A DNA stretch of 64,000 nucleotides from Nocardioides sp. Root682 (GTDB lineage: Bacteria; Actinomycetota; Actinomycetes; Propionibacteriales; Nocardioidaceae): the NCBI RefSeq assembly GCF_001427795.1, contig NZ_LMHJ01000001.1, positions 2,195,664 to 2,259,663 of the forward strand. The letters run 5' to 3'. This document shows, piece by piece, positions 35,513 through 44,987 of this stretch (position 1 is its first letter; each line of letters opens with the position of its first letter). A program made the position numbers and the translations under genes. The notes under the pieces are model-generated. The model did no database searches and was not told where the DNA came from. It saw only the letters and a program-made list of their open reading frames with translations.

Positions 35513-36348
35513 GACGCGATCCGGGCGGTCTGCTGGCGGGCGAGATCGCCGAGGCTGCCATCGCGGACGGCGCGTTCGGTGCCCGCGTCGCCCTCGAGGA
35601 GGCGCAGCGCCACCCAGCGGGCGTTGGCAAGACCGGGGAACTCGGCGCTCAGCTGACCGGCGAGCTCGTCCACGGCCCGGGCGACGACGGGCGCGAGTGC
35701 CTGCTGGCGGCGTGGACGAACGCGAGTCTCCCCCGACGTCATGTCCGCGATCCGGCCGAGCAGCTCCGGCACGCCCTCACCCCGGCGGGCCGCCATCGGC
35801 ACCACCGGCACCCCCAGCTCCCTGCTCAGGTGACGTACGTCGACCTCGATCCCGTGGCGTCGTGCCTCGTCCATCAGGTTCAGCGCCACCACGACCCGGC
35901 CAGTGACCTGGAGGACCTGGAGGACGAGGTTCAGGTTCCGCTCCAGCCGCGTCGCGTCGACGACGACGACCGTGACGTCCGGGTCCCCGAACAGCAGGAA
36001 GTCGCGCGCGACGTCCTCGTCGCGGCTGTTCGACAGCAACGAGTAGGTTCCCGGCAGGTCGACGACCTTGTACGCCGAACCGCCGAGCGAGAAGCCGCCC
36101 TCGGCGCGCGACACTGTGGTGCCCGGCCAGTTGCCGACGTGCTGGCGCAGCCCGGTCAACGCGTTGAAGACCGTGCTCTTGCCGGTATTGGGGTTGCCTG
36201 CCAGCGCAACGACAGCGTCACAACCGTCGACGTGGAGGCCGAGCCGCTTCAGGTTCGCGGCATTGTGCAGCGTGCACGATCCACAGGACGCCGCAGGGGT
36301 TTCCGCGAGAGGGGACACGGCCGACGGAATCGGCAGGTCGACAGTCAT
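35509..36348 (-). CDS. feoB: FeoB GTPase domain protein
   Basis: A 279-residue G protein: G1 GNPNTGKST, G2 GTT in NWPGTTVSR, G3 DLPGTYSL, and G4 NLMD. It is followed by the helical GDI-like region of FeoB. An N-terminal CGSCTLHNAANLKRLG segment holds two Cys. It gates the separately encoded permease. Overlaps of 4 bases on both sides tie it to FeoA and the permease. Confidence 0.9.
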   Translation of the reverse strand: MTVDLPIPSAVSPLAETPAASCGSCTLHNAANLKRLGLHVDGCDAVVALAGNPNTGKSTVFNALTGLRQHVGNWPGTTVSRAEGGFSLGGSAYKVVDLPGTYSLLSNSRDEDVARDFLLFGDPDVTVVVVDATRLERNLNLVLQVLQVTGRVVVALNLMDEARRHGIEVDVRHLSRELGVPVVPMAARRGEGVPELLGRIADMTSGETRVRPRRQQALAPVVARAVDELAGQLSAEFPGLANARWVALRLLEGDAGTERAVRDGSLGDLARQQTARIAS

Positions 36349-36578
36349 CGGTGTGCCCCATCGTCGACGTCGATGCCCCGTGCCTGACAGCGGCGAAGCG
36401 CGATGACCGAACCCCGCACCAGGTAGGCCGTCGGGTCACCGAGCGGGCTGGTCCCCTCGGCCACGATCTCGACGCCCGGCATCACCCCGAGGTCCATCAG
36501 CCGACGTCGTTCGGCGCCCTGGGCATCGAGCCCGGTGACCACCGCCCGCTCCGTCCGGCGCAGCTCGTCGAGCTTCAC
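36345..36578 (-). CDS. feoA: FeoA-domain protein
   Basis: A 77-residue SH3-like protein (KLDELRRTERAVVTGLDAQGAERRRLMDLGVMPGVEIVAEG, then RGSVIALRRCQARGIDV), matching FeoA in length and pattern. It interacts with FeoB in known systems. The GTG at 36578 overlaps the regulator stop (GTGA), and its own stop overlaps the GTPase start (ATGA). Confidence 0.9.
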   Translation of the reverse strand: MKLDELRRTERAVVTGLDAQGAERRRLMDLGVMPGVEIVAEGTSPLGDPTAYLVRGSVIALRRCQARGIDVDDGAHR

Positions 36579-37297
36579 GACGCCGCCGCCGACGACTCGA
36601 TCCGACCGTGGATCAGGTTGACCACCGCGCAGCTCAATGAACAGCGCTCGCCCCCGACCCGCACCCACATCGGCGCAAGGTCGGACGGGCGTCGTTCGAC
36701 CTCGATCGACACACCGGGGCGGATGTCGAGCTCCGCCAGGTGCCGCAGGGCGATGCTGTCGGTGTCGTAGACCCGCTGGACCAGGAAGATGTCACCCGGT
36801 CCGCTCTGGGCGAGCGGGGTCTCCCCGTGCTCCTCGTGCTTGCCCCGCACGCTGGGGATCGGGTCGCCGTGGGGGTCGCGGTCCGGGAATCCCAGCGCCG
36901 CATCGATCAGGTTCTCGAGCCGCGTGCTCAGGTGGTGCTCCAGGACCTCCGCCTCCTCGTGGACCTCGTCCCACGAGACCCCCAGCACCCGGTGCAGGAA
37001 GGTCTCGAGCAGCCGGTGCCGTCGTACGACGCTGCGAGCGTGGACTGCGCCGTGCTCGGTCAGAAGTACATGGCCCCAGGTCGTCGTCGCCACCAACCCG
37101 CTGTCGCGCATGCGGTGGAGCATCGCGGTGACCGAGGGGGGAGTGACGCTGAGCCGGGCTGCGACGCCCGACGTGCTGGCGGGTTCACCCAGGGAGGTGA
37201 TCGCGAAGATGGCCTTGAGATAGTCCTCGACGGTGTCGGTCAGCTCGATGCGACAGCAGGCGGAGGACTCGGTTCGAAGTGTCGATGGAGTGCCCAT
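36575..37297 (-). CDS. DtxR-family metal-dependent regulator
   Basis: A 240-residue repressor: winged helix (TVEDYLKAIFAITSLGEPASTSGVAARLSVTPPSVTAMLHRM), metal-binding and dimerization part (HRLLETFLHRVLGVSWDEVHEEAEVLEHHLS), and a C-terminal SH3-like FeoA domain. First gene of the regulator-feoA-feoB-feoB operon, so iron or manganese should shut the operon down. It could be IdeR-like or MntR-like. The N-terminal extension has CC at residues 14-15. A palindrome lies nine bases upstream of the start. Confidence 0.9.
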   Translation of the reverse strand: MGTPSTLRTESSACCRIELTDTVEDYLKAIFAITSLGEPASTSGVAARLSVTPPSVTAMLHRMRDSGLVATTTWGHVLLTEHGAVHARSVVRRHRLLETFLHRVLGVSWDEVHEEAEVLEHHLSTRLENLIDAALGFPDRDPHGDPIPSVRGKHEEHGETPLAQSGPGDIFLVQRVYDTDSIALRHLAELDIRPGVSIEVERRPSDLAPMWVRVGGERCSLSCAVVNLIHGRIESSAAAS

Positions 37298-37305
37298 GAG
37301 CCGAC

Positions 37306-37322
37306 ATTAGGGCGGTCTAAAT
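37306..37322 (-). promoter_or_regulatory. DtxR/MntR-type operator
   Basis: ATTTAGACCGCCCTAAT on the minus strand: arms TTAG/CTAA around a 6-base centre, resembling the half sites of DtxR-family boxes (TTAGG...CCTAA). It sits between the small membrane protein gene and the regulator ATG, overlapping a likely -10, so metal-loaded repressor would block the feo operon. Confidence 0.6.
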
Positions 37323-37347
37323 CTCCGGCCTGTCGCAATCTGAGATG

Positions 37348-37635
37348 TCAGGAAGCGAGCACTCGGAGGGTCGCTCCGAGCGTCATGGCGCCGACCGCAA
37401 CGGCCAGCACGACGGGTGCCAGCTGCCTGCCGACGTAGACCGAGGCACCGGCAATGGCCAGGCGCACGAAGTGGTGTCCGTGCGCGGCGTGCGCACCGTC
37501 AGCGCGGTGTGCGGGCGCGGTTCCCGGAGCGGACTCCAGCGAGAACGAGTGGATGCACCAGGCCCGGGCCACGAACATGGTGGTCAGCAGCGATCCCAGC
37601 AGGAGCAGCAAGGTTCCGACCTCGAATGCGGTCAT
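37348..37635 (-). CDS. Small His-rich membrane protein
   Basis: A 95-residue protein with an N-terminal TM (VGTLLLLLGSLLTTMFVA), a loop with many His (HRADGAHAAHGHHF), and one or two C-terminal TM segments (RLAIAGASVYVG, APVVLAVAVGAMTLG). ATG with GAAGGAGAAGGA. It lies between the feo operon and the chaperonin gene. The His cluster could bind a divalent metal, which would fit either neighbour (iron uptake or the di-iron enzyme), but this is inference. No family recognised. Confidence 0.65.
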   Translation of the reverse strand: MTAFEVGTLLLLLGSLLTTMFVARAWCIHSFSLESAPGTAPAHRADGAHAAHGHHFVRLAIAGASVYVGRQLAPVVLAVAVGAMTLGATLRVLAS

Positions 37636-37653
37636 CGTCCTTCTCCTTCACTG

Positions 37654-37702
37654 GTCGCACGGTCGGCCACCGATGGGTCCGGTGGATGGCCGACCGTGCG
37701 AC
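37654..37702 (-). terminator. Long hairpin after the chaperonin gene
   Basis: Two perfect 16-base arms (37654-37669 and 37687-37702) enclose a 17-base loop that can pair further. It begins 16 bases after the groEL stop. There is no U-tract, as is common for actinobacterial terminators. It likely ends the monooxygenase operon. Confidence 0.75.
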
Positions 37703-37717
37703 GAGGGTGTGAACCGA

Positions 37718-39457
<1,740 letters not shown>

Positions 39458-40483
39458 TCAGGGGACGAGAATCGCCCGGCCCCTGACCAAGCCGTTGTCG
39501 AGATCGTCGAGTGCCTGCTGGAAGTCCTCGAGCGCGTACTTCGTGGTGTGGAGCTTCACGCTGCCCCTGGCCGCGAGGACCATCAGCTCCTGCAGGTCGT
39601 TGTAGGACCCGACGAGGTTGCCGATGAAGTTGATCTCGGTCGAGATCACGTCGATGGTCGGGACGTCGATGTTCTCGCCGTAACCGACCACGTAGTAGTT
39701 GCCTGCGCGGCGCAGCATCGCGATGCCCTGAGCGGTGGCGCCGCCCTCACCGACGAAGTCCACGACCGCCTCGGCGCCGTGGCCCCCGGTGAGCTCCAGG
39801 ACCTTCACCACCTGGTCGCCGTCCGCCAGGACAGTGACGTCCGCACCGATCTCCCTGGCGAGGTCGAGGGCCGCCTGGTTGCGGTCGACGACGACCAGCG
39901 TGGCCGCCGAGATCGCCTTCATCACCTGGATCCCGATGTGGCCCAGGCCGCCGGCCCCGATGATCACGCACACGTCGCCGGGACGAGTGGCGCGTGCCGC
40001 TTTCGCCGCTGCGTGGTACGCGGTCAGGCCGGCGTCGGCGAGCGCCGCCACGTCTGACGGTTCCAGGCTGGGGTCGATCTTGACCACACTGCGGGCGCTG
40101 GTGAGCAGGTACTCGGCGTACCCGCCGTGGACGTCGATGCCCGGGAACTGGCTGTTCTCGCAGTGCACGTCGTCCCCGAACCGGCACGCACGGCACAGCC
40201 CGCACGTGACGAGCGGGTGCACGATCACCTTGTCCCCGACGGCCACGTTGGTGACGGCGTCACCTGTCGCGTGCACCCAGCCGGCGTTCTCGTGACCGAT
40301 CGTGTACGGGAGCTCGACACCCGTCTTCTCCGCCCACTGCCCCTCGAGCACGTGCAGGTCGGTGCGGCAGACACCGGCCCCGCCGATCCTGACGATCACG
40401 TCGAGCGGGCCCTGGACCTCCGGCTCCGGGACCTCGTTCAGCTGGAGCTTGGTGTGGTAGCCGATGACCTGTACTGCCTTCAT
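39458..40483 (-). CDS. Zinc-containing alcohol dehydrogenase of the monooxygenase cluster
   Basis: A 341-residue MDR alcohol dehydrogenase. Catalytic zinc ligands Cys39 (GVCRTDLH) and His64-Glu65 (GHEN), structural zinc Cys94, 97, 100 and 108, and the NAD motif GAGGLGHIG are all present. In propane-oxidizing actinobacteria this gene oxidizes the 2-propanol or other alcohol made by the monooxygenase. ATG with GGAGGA; overlaps the DUF59 stop by 4 bases. Confidence 0.92.
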   Translation of the reverse strand: MKAVQVIGYHTKLQLNEVPEPEVQGPLDVIVRIGGAGVCRTDLHVLEGQWAEKTGVELPYTIGHENAGWVHATGDAVTNVAVGDKVIVHPLVTCGLCRACRFGDDVHCENSQFPGIDVHGGYAEYLLTSARSVVKIDPSLEPSDVAALADAGLTAYHAAAKAARATRPGDVCVIIGAGGLGHIGIQVMKAISAATLVVVDRNQAALDLAREIGADVTVLADGDQVVKVLELTGGHGAEAVVDFVGEGGATAQGIAMLRRAGNYYVVGYGENIDVPTIDVISTEINFIGNLVGSYNDLQELMVLAARGSVKLHTTKYALEDFQQALDDLDNGLVRGRAILVP

Positions 40484-41223
40484 GCCGTCCTCCTGGTGTT
40501 CGTGATGTGCAGGTCGAGCGACTCGTCGTCCTCGTACCGGGTGGCGAGCAACCCGCGACAGAAGTGACCGTTTCCGTCGATGGAGATCCGGACCGACTTG
40601 GCGAAACGCAGCTTCATCGGCACCTCCTCGGGAGGTACGGCGACGCCGTGCTCGTCGACGAACACGGGCAGGTCGAGCCCGATGCCGAGCCCGATGGCAG
40701 CGCGTCGGCGCAGCAGCGCCTCCCTGGCGCGGCCGGCCGGCAGGTTGCGCAGTCGCAAGCGGTAGATGTCGGACACCGCCAGGCTCGTCGTCCTGAGCTG
40801 CGTCTCGATGCACCGTTCCATGGCGGCCATGTGTGCCTTGCGCTGGAACGTCAGCCGCAGCTCTTCGAGGCTGTCCTCCGCCTCGACTCCGAACGTCCCG
40901 CGGTACCCCGCGTCCGCCGCGAGTCCCGCGTTGATCTTGTCCGAGTCGTGGTGGTCGTCGAGCAGGACCCGGACCGTCCTGATGTCGTCCACGGACCGCA
41001 GCGCATCCACCGCGTCGGATGCCATCAGGTAAGCGAAGTTCGGCGAGCAGAACGACGTCGGCAGCCGGAGGTGCACGGTCACGCCGAGGTCGTCGATGGC
41101 GACCGAGCGGACGAAACCGAGATCGGTGATCGGCTCGTCCAGCTCGGGGTCGACGACCGTTCCGAGCGCAGCCAGGACCGCTGACTCGAGAGTCGTCTCG
41201 ACGGAGACGGCGATGGCCGTCAT
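40480..41223 (-). CDS. DUF59/MIP18-type metal-sulfur cluster assembly-like protein
   Basis: A 247-residue protein. The N-terminal ~100 residues are a DUF59 domain: VVDPELDEPITDLGFVRSVAI and TSFCSPNFAYLMASDAVDAL with the conserved Cys. The C-terminal half (RLRLRNLPAGRAREALLRRRAAIGL) is specific to this cluster type. Homologues are constant members of prm/mim operons and probably assist metallation or folding of the di-iron or Fe-S subunits (inference). Overlaps both neighbours by 4 bases. Confidence 0.85.
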   Translation of the reverse strand: MTAIAVSVETTLESAVLAALGTVVDPELDEPITDLGFVRSVAIDDLGVTVHLRLPTSFCSPNFAYLMASDAVDALRSVDDIRTVRVLLDDHHDSDKINAGLAADAGYRGTFGVEAEDSLEELRLTFQRKAHMAAMERCIETQLRTTSLAVSDIYRLRLRNLPAGRAREALLRRRAAIGLGIGLDLPVFVDEHGVAVPPEEVPMKLRFAKSVRISIDGNGHFCRGLLATRYEDDESLDLHITNTRRTA

Positions 41224-42263
41224 GACGCCACGGTCTCCTTGGCGCCGGCCGCCACCTCGACACCCGGGTCGGCCGCAGAGGTGGGGATCCTGAGACTTTC
41301 GGGAACGTCCAGGTCGTAGAGCGCTGCCGCGTTGAGCCCGAGGATCTTCTTCTTCTGGTCGACGGTGATCGGCGCGTACTCCGTCATGTCCTCCGGGATC
41401 TGGAAGTCGACGAACTTCTCGATCAACCACTTCGGCGTCCACAGCGCGTAGTCGCTGGAGAAGAGGATCTTGTCCTCGCCGATCCAGTAGAGGAGCTCGC
41501 CGATGATCTGGGCGAAGTAGCGCGGACGCGTGTGGATGAACGGCATCGCCACCGCCAGTCCGCCGTAGACGTTGGACTCCTGGGTCGCGATCCAGCAGAA
41601 GTCCTCGAGCCGGGGCAGGCCCACGTGCTCGACGACGAAGTTCAGGTCGAGGTAGTCGGTGGCCACCTTGTCGATGTCCGCGACGTCGAAGGCATCGCGG
41701 TCCAGCGGCCGGATGGTCGGACCCTTGTGCACGTGGATGTTGGTGATCCCGAGCTCGATGCACTCCTCGAGGTAGCGGCGCGACCACTTGTCGTCGAGCT
41801 TGTAGCCGCGGGAGTCCCCGTGCCACTCGGCCGTGTAGAGCTTGACCCCGCGCAGGCCCATGCGCTCGGCGTCGCGGCGGAGCTGCTCCAGGCCGGCCTG
41901 CTCGTTCCGCGGGTCGTAGCAGTGGTTGTACGTCAGCTGCTCCGGGTGCTCCCCGGCCAGGGCGAGGGCCTCCTCGGTCTGGCCGAATCCCGTGTTGTAG
42001 AACGCCGTGAGCAGCGCAGGCTGGAAGATCGCGTGGTCGACGTACCCGTCCTGGAAGAGGTCCTTCATCAGGCGCTCGCCGCCGTAGTAGGTGTAGGTGT
42101 CGTAGTCCCACACCTCTTCCTCCGGGCTGAGGTTCTTGTGGTAGTCGTAGAAGCAGTCGATGAACTGCTTTCCGTGGACGTTCTTGAGGTTGGCCTCACG
42201 GGCGTCCCAGATCGCCACGTGGCTGTCGACCACGTAGTAGTTCTCGCCGTCCTTGCTGTACAT
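41220..42263 (-). CDS. Amidohydrolase-2 family protein of the monooxygenase cluster
   Basis: A 347-residue TIM-barrel protein of PF04909: YYVVDSHVAIWDAR at the N-terminus, NIHVHKGPTIRPLDRDAFD, VVEHVGLPRLEDF, and ILFSSDYALWTP with the catalytic-type Asp. The usual N-terminal HxH is reduced to SHVAIW (one His), so metal binding may be altered. Homologues are conserved in this position in prm/mim clusters but their role is not established. ATG at 42263, after a strong hairpin. Confidence 0.85.
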   Translation of the reverse strand: MYSKDGENYYVVDSHVAIWDAREANLKNVHGKQFIDCFYDYHKNLSPEEEVWDYDTYTYYGGERLMKDLFQDGYVDHAIFQPALLTAFYNTGFGQTEEALALAGEHPEQLTYNHCYDPRNEQAGLEQLRRDAERMGLRGVKLYTAEWHGDSRGYKLDDKWSRRYLEECIELGITNIHVHKGPTIRPLDRDAFDVADIDKVATDYLDLNFVVEHVGLPRLEDFCWIATQESNVYGGLAVAMPFIHTRPRYFAQIIGELLYWIGEDKILFSSDYALWTPKWLIEKFVDFQIPEDMTEYAPITVDQKKKILGLNAAALYDLDVPESLRIPTSAADPGVEVAAGAKETVAS

Positions 42264-42316
42264 CTCGTGCCTCGCTTCTGCTCGTCTGTGGTGGTCTGCG
42301 TTGGTCTGTCGTGGAA

Positions 42317-42355
42317 GTCCCGCCCGGGGCCACAGACCCGGGCCCCGGGCGGGAC
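42317..42355 (-). terminator. Strong hairpin between the coupling-protein and amidohydrolase genes
   Basis: Perfect 15-base arms (42317-42331 and 42341-42355, starting GTCCCGCCC) with a 9-base loop, 13 bases after the coupling-protein stop. No U-tract. It may terminate part of the transcripts or protect the 3' end of the structural-gene mRNA. Confidence 0.8.
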
Positions 42356-42367
42356 GGACGTGGCGAC

Positions 42368-42712
42368 TCAGCTCACGGTGAGGTCGAAGCCGATGAACTC
42401 GGCCGCGTCCTCAGGACTCGCGAACAACATGGTCTTGTCGTCGAGGTGGACCATCCGCCCGTAGTGGGTCGAGCTGATCTCCTCGAAGGTGGAGCCGTCG
42501 AACTCGACGCCGAGGGCGTCGGTGAGCTCGTCGTAGTCGAACTCCAGGAGCCGGACGCCGTCGACGCGGATCATCGACGGGTACTCGGTGAGCTCGACGC
42601 CCTCCTTGTTCCCCATCACCTCCGCGACGACGCGGCCGATCGGGGTGTTCATCAGGGTGACGCCACACATGTTGGAGAACTCTGTGGCGGATCCGAACTG
42701 CATGGCGGTCAC
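42368..42712 (-). CDS. mimD: Monooxygenase coupling/effector protein (MmoB/DmpM family, MimD-like)
   Basis: A 114-residue protein of PF02406 ([43 protein letters not shown], with [20 protein letters not shown]). It binds the hydroxylase and tunes substrate access and electron transfer; it has no cofactor. Overlaps the beta-subunit stop or start context by 4 bases, so it is co-translated. Confidence 0.9.
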   Translation of the reverse strand: MTAMQFGSATEFSNMCGVTLMNTPIGRVVAEVMGNKEGVELTEYPSMIRVDGVRLLEFDYDELTDALGVEFDGSTFEEISSTHYGRMVHLDDKTMLFASPEDAAEFIGFDLTVS

Positions 42713-43815
42713 TGGTCAAGCTCCTTCGGGATGTCGAGCCCGAGGTCCTCGAGCAGGAATGAGAATTTCGACTTGGCGTTCTCGAGACTGGTCGCGAAGG
42801 TGACCGCCTTCTCGGCGGGCTGCGACCAGATCGGCTGGAGCGCACGGACCGCGGCAAGGCACCGCGGCACCCAGAGGCTCAGCCACTGACCGAAGAGCTC
42901 CTTGTTGGCCGCGCCGTGCACCTCGTCCTGGGTGAGCAGGCGGAAGAGCGCCCGCGTGTAGCCGAGGTCGCGGTCATAGTCGTGCTCGCCGGTGCCGACG
43001 ATCGTGGGCGTGATGTAGTCGCCGTTGCGGGCCGAAATCTGCATCACGAGCTCGGTGCGGAAGAGCGAACCGACGAGCTGCTCGAAGACGATGTTCGTCG
43101 CGAACAGCAGCTGGGCCCAGTCGCCCTCGGCGGTGAGCTGCTCGACGACCTCGCGGGTGGGCTGCCACTCCGGCGCCTCCTGCCACACGGCACGATGCGC
43201 GGATCCGTCGAACTCGACGTCAGCCTCGGAGAGGTCGAGGTTGAACAGCGCGAGGTCCTGGGCGAAGCGCATCTTGTGCGCCGCGTTGACGGCCACGGCC
43301 GTGTTGATCATGTTGCTGGGGCCGGAACGCTGGACCGCGGTGAACACGTGCAGCGCCAGACCGTTCTCTGCGTGCATCCACGCACCGACGTTCCGCTCGA
43401 TGAACTTCAGCCACGAGGTGTTCCAGTTGTCGTAGACGCCAGCACGCTTGGCGTTCTTGAGGCACAGCTCGACCTGGTGGACGACCGCAGAGTTGTTGCG
43501 GTAGATCGACTGCTCCCACTCCTCGTTCGGGTCGAGGAAGGCGTGCCAGTTCGATGACTTCGCCTTGGTCCACTCCTGGGGGTAGCCACCGGGGCCATCA
43601 CCGAAGCCGTAGATCCAGCCCTGCGTCAGGTGGCGCTCGGGGTCCGGCTGCACGTCGACGGTGACGTCCTCGTACATCGTGGCCCGCAGCTTCGCCGGCT
43701 TGTAGTAGTTGTAGGTCCGGCTCTTCGAGCTGGGGAAGGTGAGCGCTCCCGCTTCCGAGTCCGTGAACTCGATCTTGGGAAAGCTGCGTTCCTTCTGGTC
43801 GGTGATGTCCGCCAT
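42709..43815 (-). CDS. mimC: Di-iron monooxygenase hydroxylase beta subunit (MimC/PrmC-like)
   Basis: A 368-residue ferritin-fold subunit without metal ligands, typical of soluble di-iron monooxygenases: [46 protein letters not shown], and [24 protein letters not shown]. It pairs with the alpha subunit as an (alpha-beta)2 hydroxylase. ATG at 43815, 41 bases after the reductase stop. Confidence 0.92.
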   Translation of the reverse strand: MADITDQKERSFPKIEFTDSEAGALTFPSSKSRTYNYYKPAKLRATMYEDVTVDVQPDPERHLTQGWIYGFGDGPGGYPQEWTKAKSSNWHAFLDPNEEWEQSIYRNNSAVVHQVELCLKNAKRAGVYDNWNTSWLKFIERNVGAWMHAENGLALHVFTAVQRSGPSNMINTAVAVNAAHKMRFAQDLALFNLDLSEADVEFDGSAHRAVWQEAPEWQPTREVVEQLTAEGDWAQLLFATNIVFEQLVGSLFRTELVMQISARNGDYITPTIVGTGEHDYDRDLGYTRALFRLLTQDEVHGAANKELFGQWLSLWVPRCLAAVRALQPIWSQPAEKAVTFATSLENAKSKFSFLLEDLGLDIPKELDQ

Positions 43816-43856
43816 GGGTGTCAACTCCTGCGTGGATGGGTTGGGATGGGTGCTGC

Positions 43857-44906
43857 TCAGTCCGCTGTGAGCGGGCTGGTGAACGAGTCGTGGAAGACCT
43901 GGTCTGCCGGAACTCCCTGCTGGTCCAGGAAGACCAGAGCGGCGTCCACCATGGGCGGCGGACCGCACAGGTAGACCTCGGCCTTCGCCAGGGCCTCCTC
44001 GTGACGGGCGACGACGTCGGTGACGTTGCCGGGCTCGGCCCGGAAGCCCAGGGAGGCCGGGTTCACGGGCATCGACTCGGAGAGACAGACCGTGAACTCG
44101 AAGTCCCGGAGCTTCTCTCCGAGAGTCGTGATCAGGTCGACGTAGAACACGTCGTCCGGTGTCCGGGCTCCGTAGTAGAACCGCACCGGGCGAGTACTGC
44201 CGGTCTCGTTCAGGTGCTTGAGCAGGGACAGGATCGGCGCCATTCCGGCTCCCCCGCCGATGCACACGACCGGAAGGACGTGCGCCTCCTTGAGGGTGAA
44301 CGAGCCGTACGGTCCGGTGAGGTCCACCTGGTCACCGACGGCCAGGCCGTCGTCGAGGAGCGCGGCGAACCGGCCACCCGGGTACTTCTTGATCAGGAAC
44401 TCGACCTCGCCCGGTGTCGACTGGGTGCTCGCCATGGAGAAGGAGCGGTGCTCGTCGGTGCCCGGGATCTTGATGTCGGCGTACTGCCCCGGCTTGAAGT
44501 CGTACGTCGCCGGCTCCACTGCCGTCAGCCGCAGGGACACGATGTCGCGCGTCATGGCCTCGATCGCGGTCACGCGGGTCTGCACGTCCTGGATCGGCAC
44601 CCCGCCCAGCAGCTCGTCCTCGTCGAAGTTGAGCAGCTCGATCGTGCAGTCGCTGAAGGCGTGCGAGCGGCAGAGCAGCACGTAACCCTCGTCGACCTCG
44701 GCGTCGTTGCAGGCGAAGGTCGAGTAGCGCTCCATCTGGATCTCGCCATCCAGCACGTAGGACTTGCAGGCGGAACACTGCCCCTCACGGCAACCGTGCA
44801 TGAGATGAATGCCCTGCCGGAAGGCCGCGTCGAGGATGTTCTCGTCCTCGCCGACCTCCATCTCGATGTCGACAGGGTCGAACCTGATCGTGTGCTTGTC
44901 CGACAC
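43857..44906 (-). CDS. mimB: Monooxygenase reductase, [2Fe-2S] and FAD (MimB/PrmB-like)
   Basis: A 349-residue electron-transfer protein. The N-terminal plant-type ferredoxin has Cys39, 44, 47 and 79 (HGCREGQCSACKS ... VLLCRSH), FAD binding is at RSFSMAST, the NAD motif is GGGAGMAPIL, and the end is VYLCGPPPMVDAAL. It moves electrons from NADH to the di-iron centre. GTG start with AAGGAGGG, 81 bases after the alpha-subunit stop, with a hairpin in between. Confidence 0.93.
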   Translation of the reverse strand: MSDKHTIRFDPVDIEMEVGEDENILDAAFRQGIHLMHGCREGQCSACKSYVLDGEIQMERYSTFACNDAEVDEGYVLLCRSHAFSDCTIELLNFDEDELLGGVPIQDVQTRVTAIEAMTRDIVSLRLTAVEPATYDFKPGQYADIKIPGTDEHRSFSMASTQSTPGEVEFLIKKYPGGRFAALLDDGLAVGDQVDLTGPYGSFTLKEAHVLPVVCIGGGAGMAPILSLLKHLNETGSTRPVRFYYGARTPDDVFYVDLITTLGEKLRDFEFTVCLSESMPVNPASLGFRAEPGNVTDVVARHEEALAKAEVYLCGPPPMVDAALVFLDQQGVPADQVFHDSFTSPLTAD

Positions 44907-44937
44907 GTGGCCCTCCTTCGTGAATGGGTGGTGGGAC

Positions 44938-44977
44938 CCCGGTGGTGCCGCATCCCCCACGGAGCGGCACCACCGGG
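44938..44977 (-). terminator. Hairpin between hydroxylase alpha and reductase genes
   Basis: Perfect 14-base arms (44938-44951 and 44964-44977, CCCGGTGGTGCCGC) with a 12-base loop, 10 bases after the alpha-subunit stop. It probably lowers read-through or stabilizes the alpha mRNA, giving more hydroxylase than reductase. Confidence 0.8.
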
Positions 44978-44987
44978 TCGAGTGATG

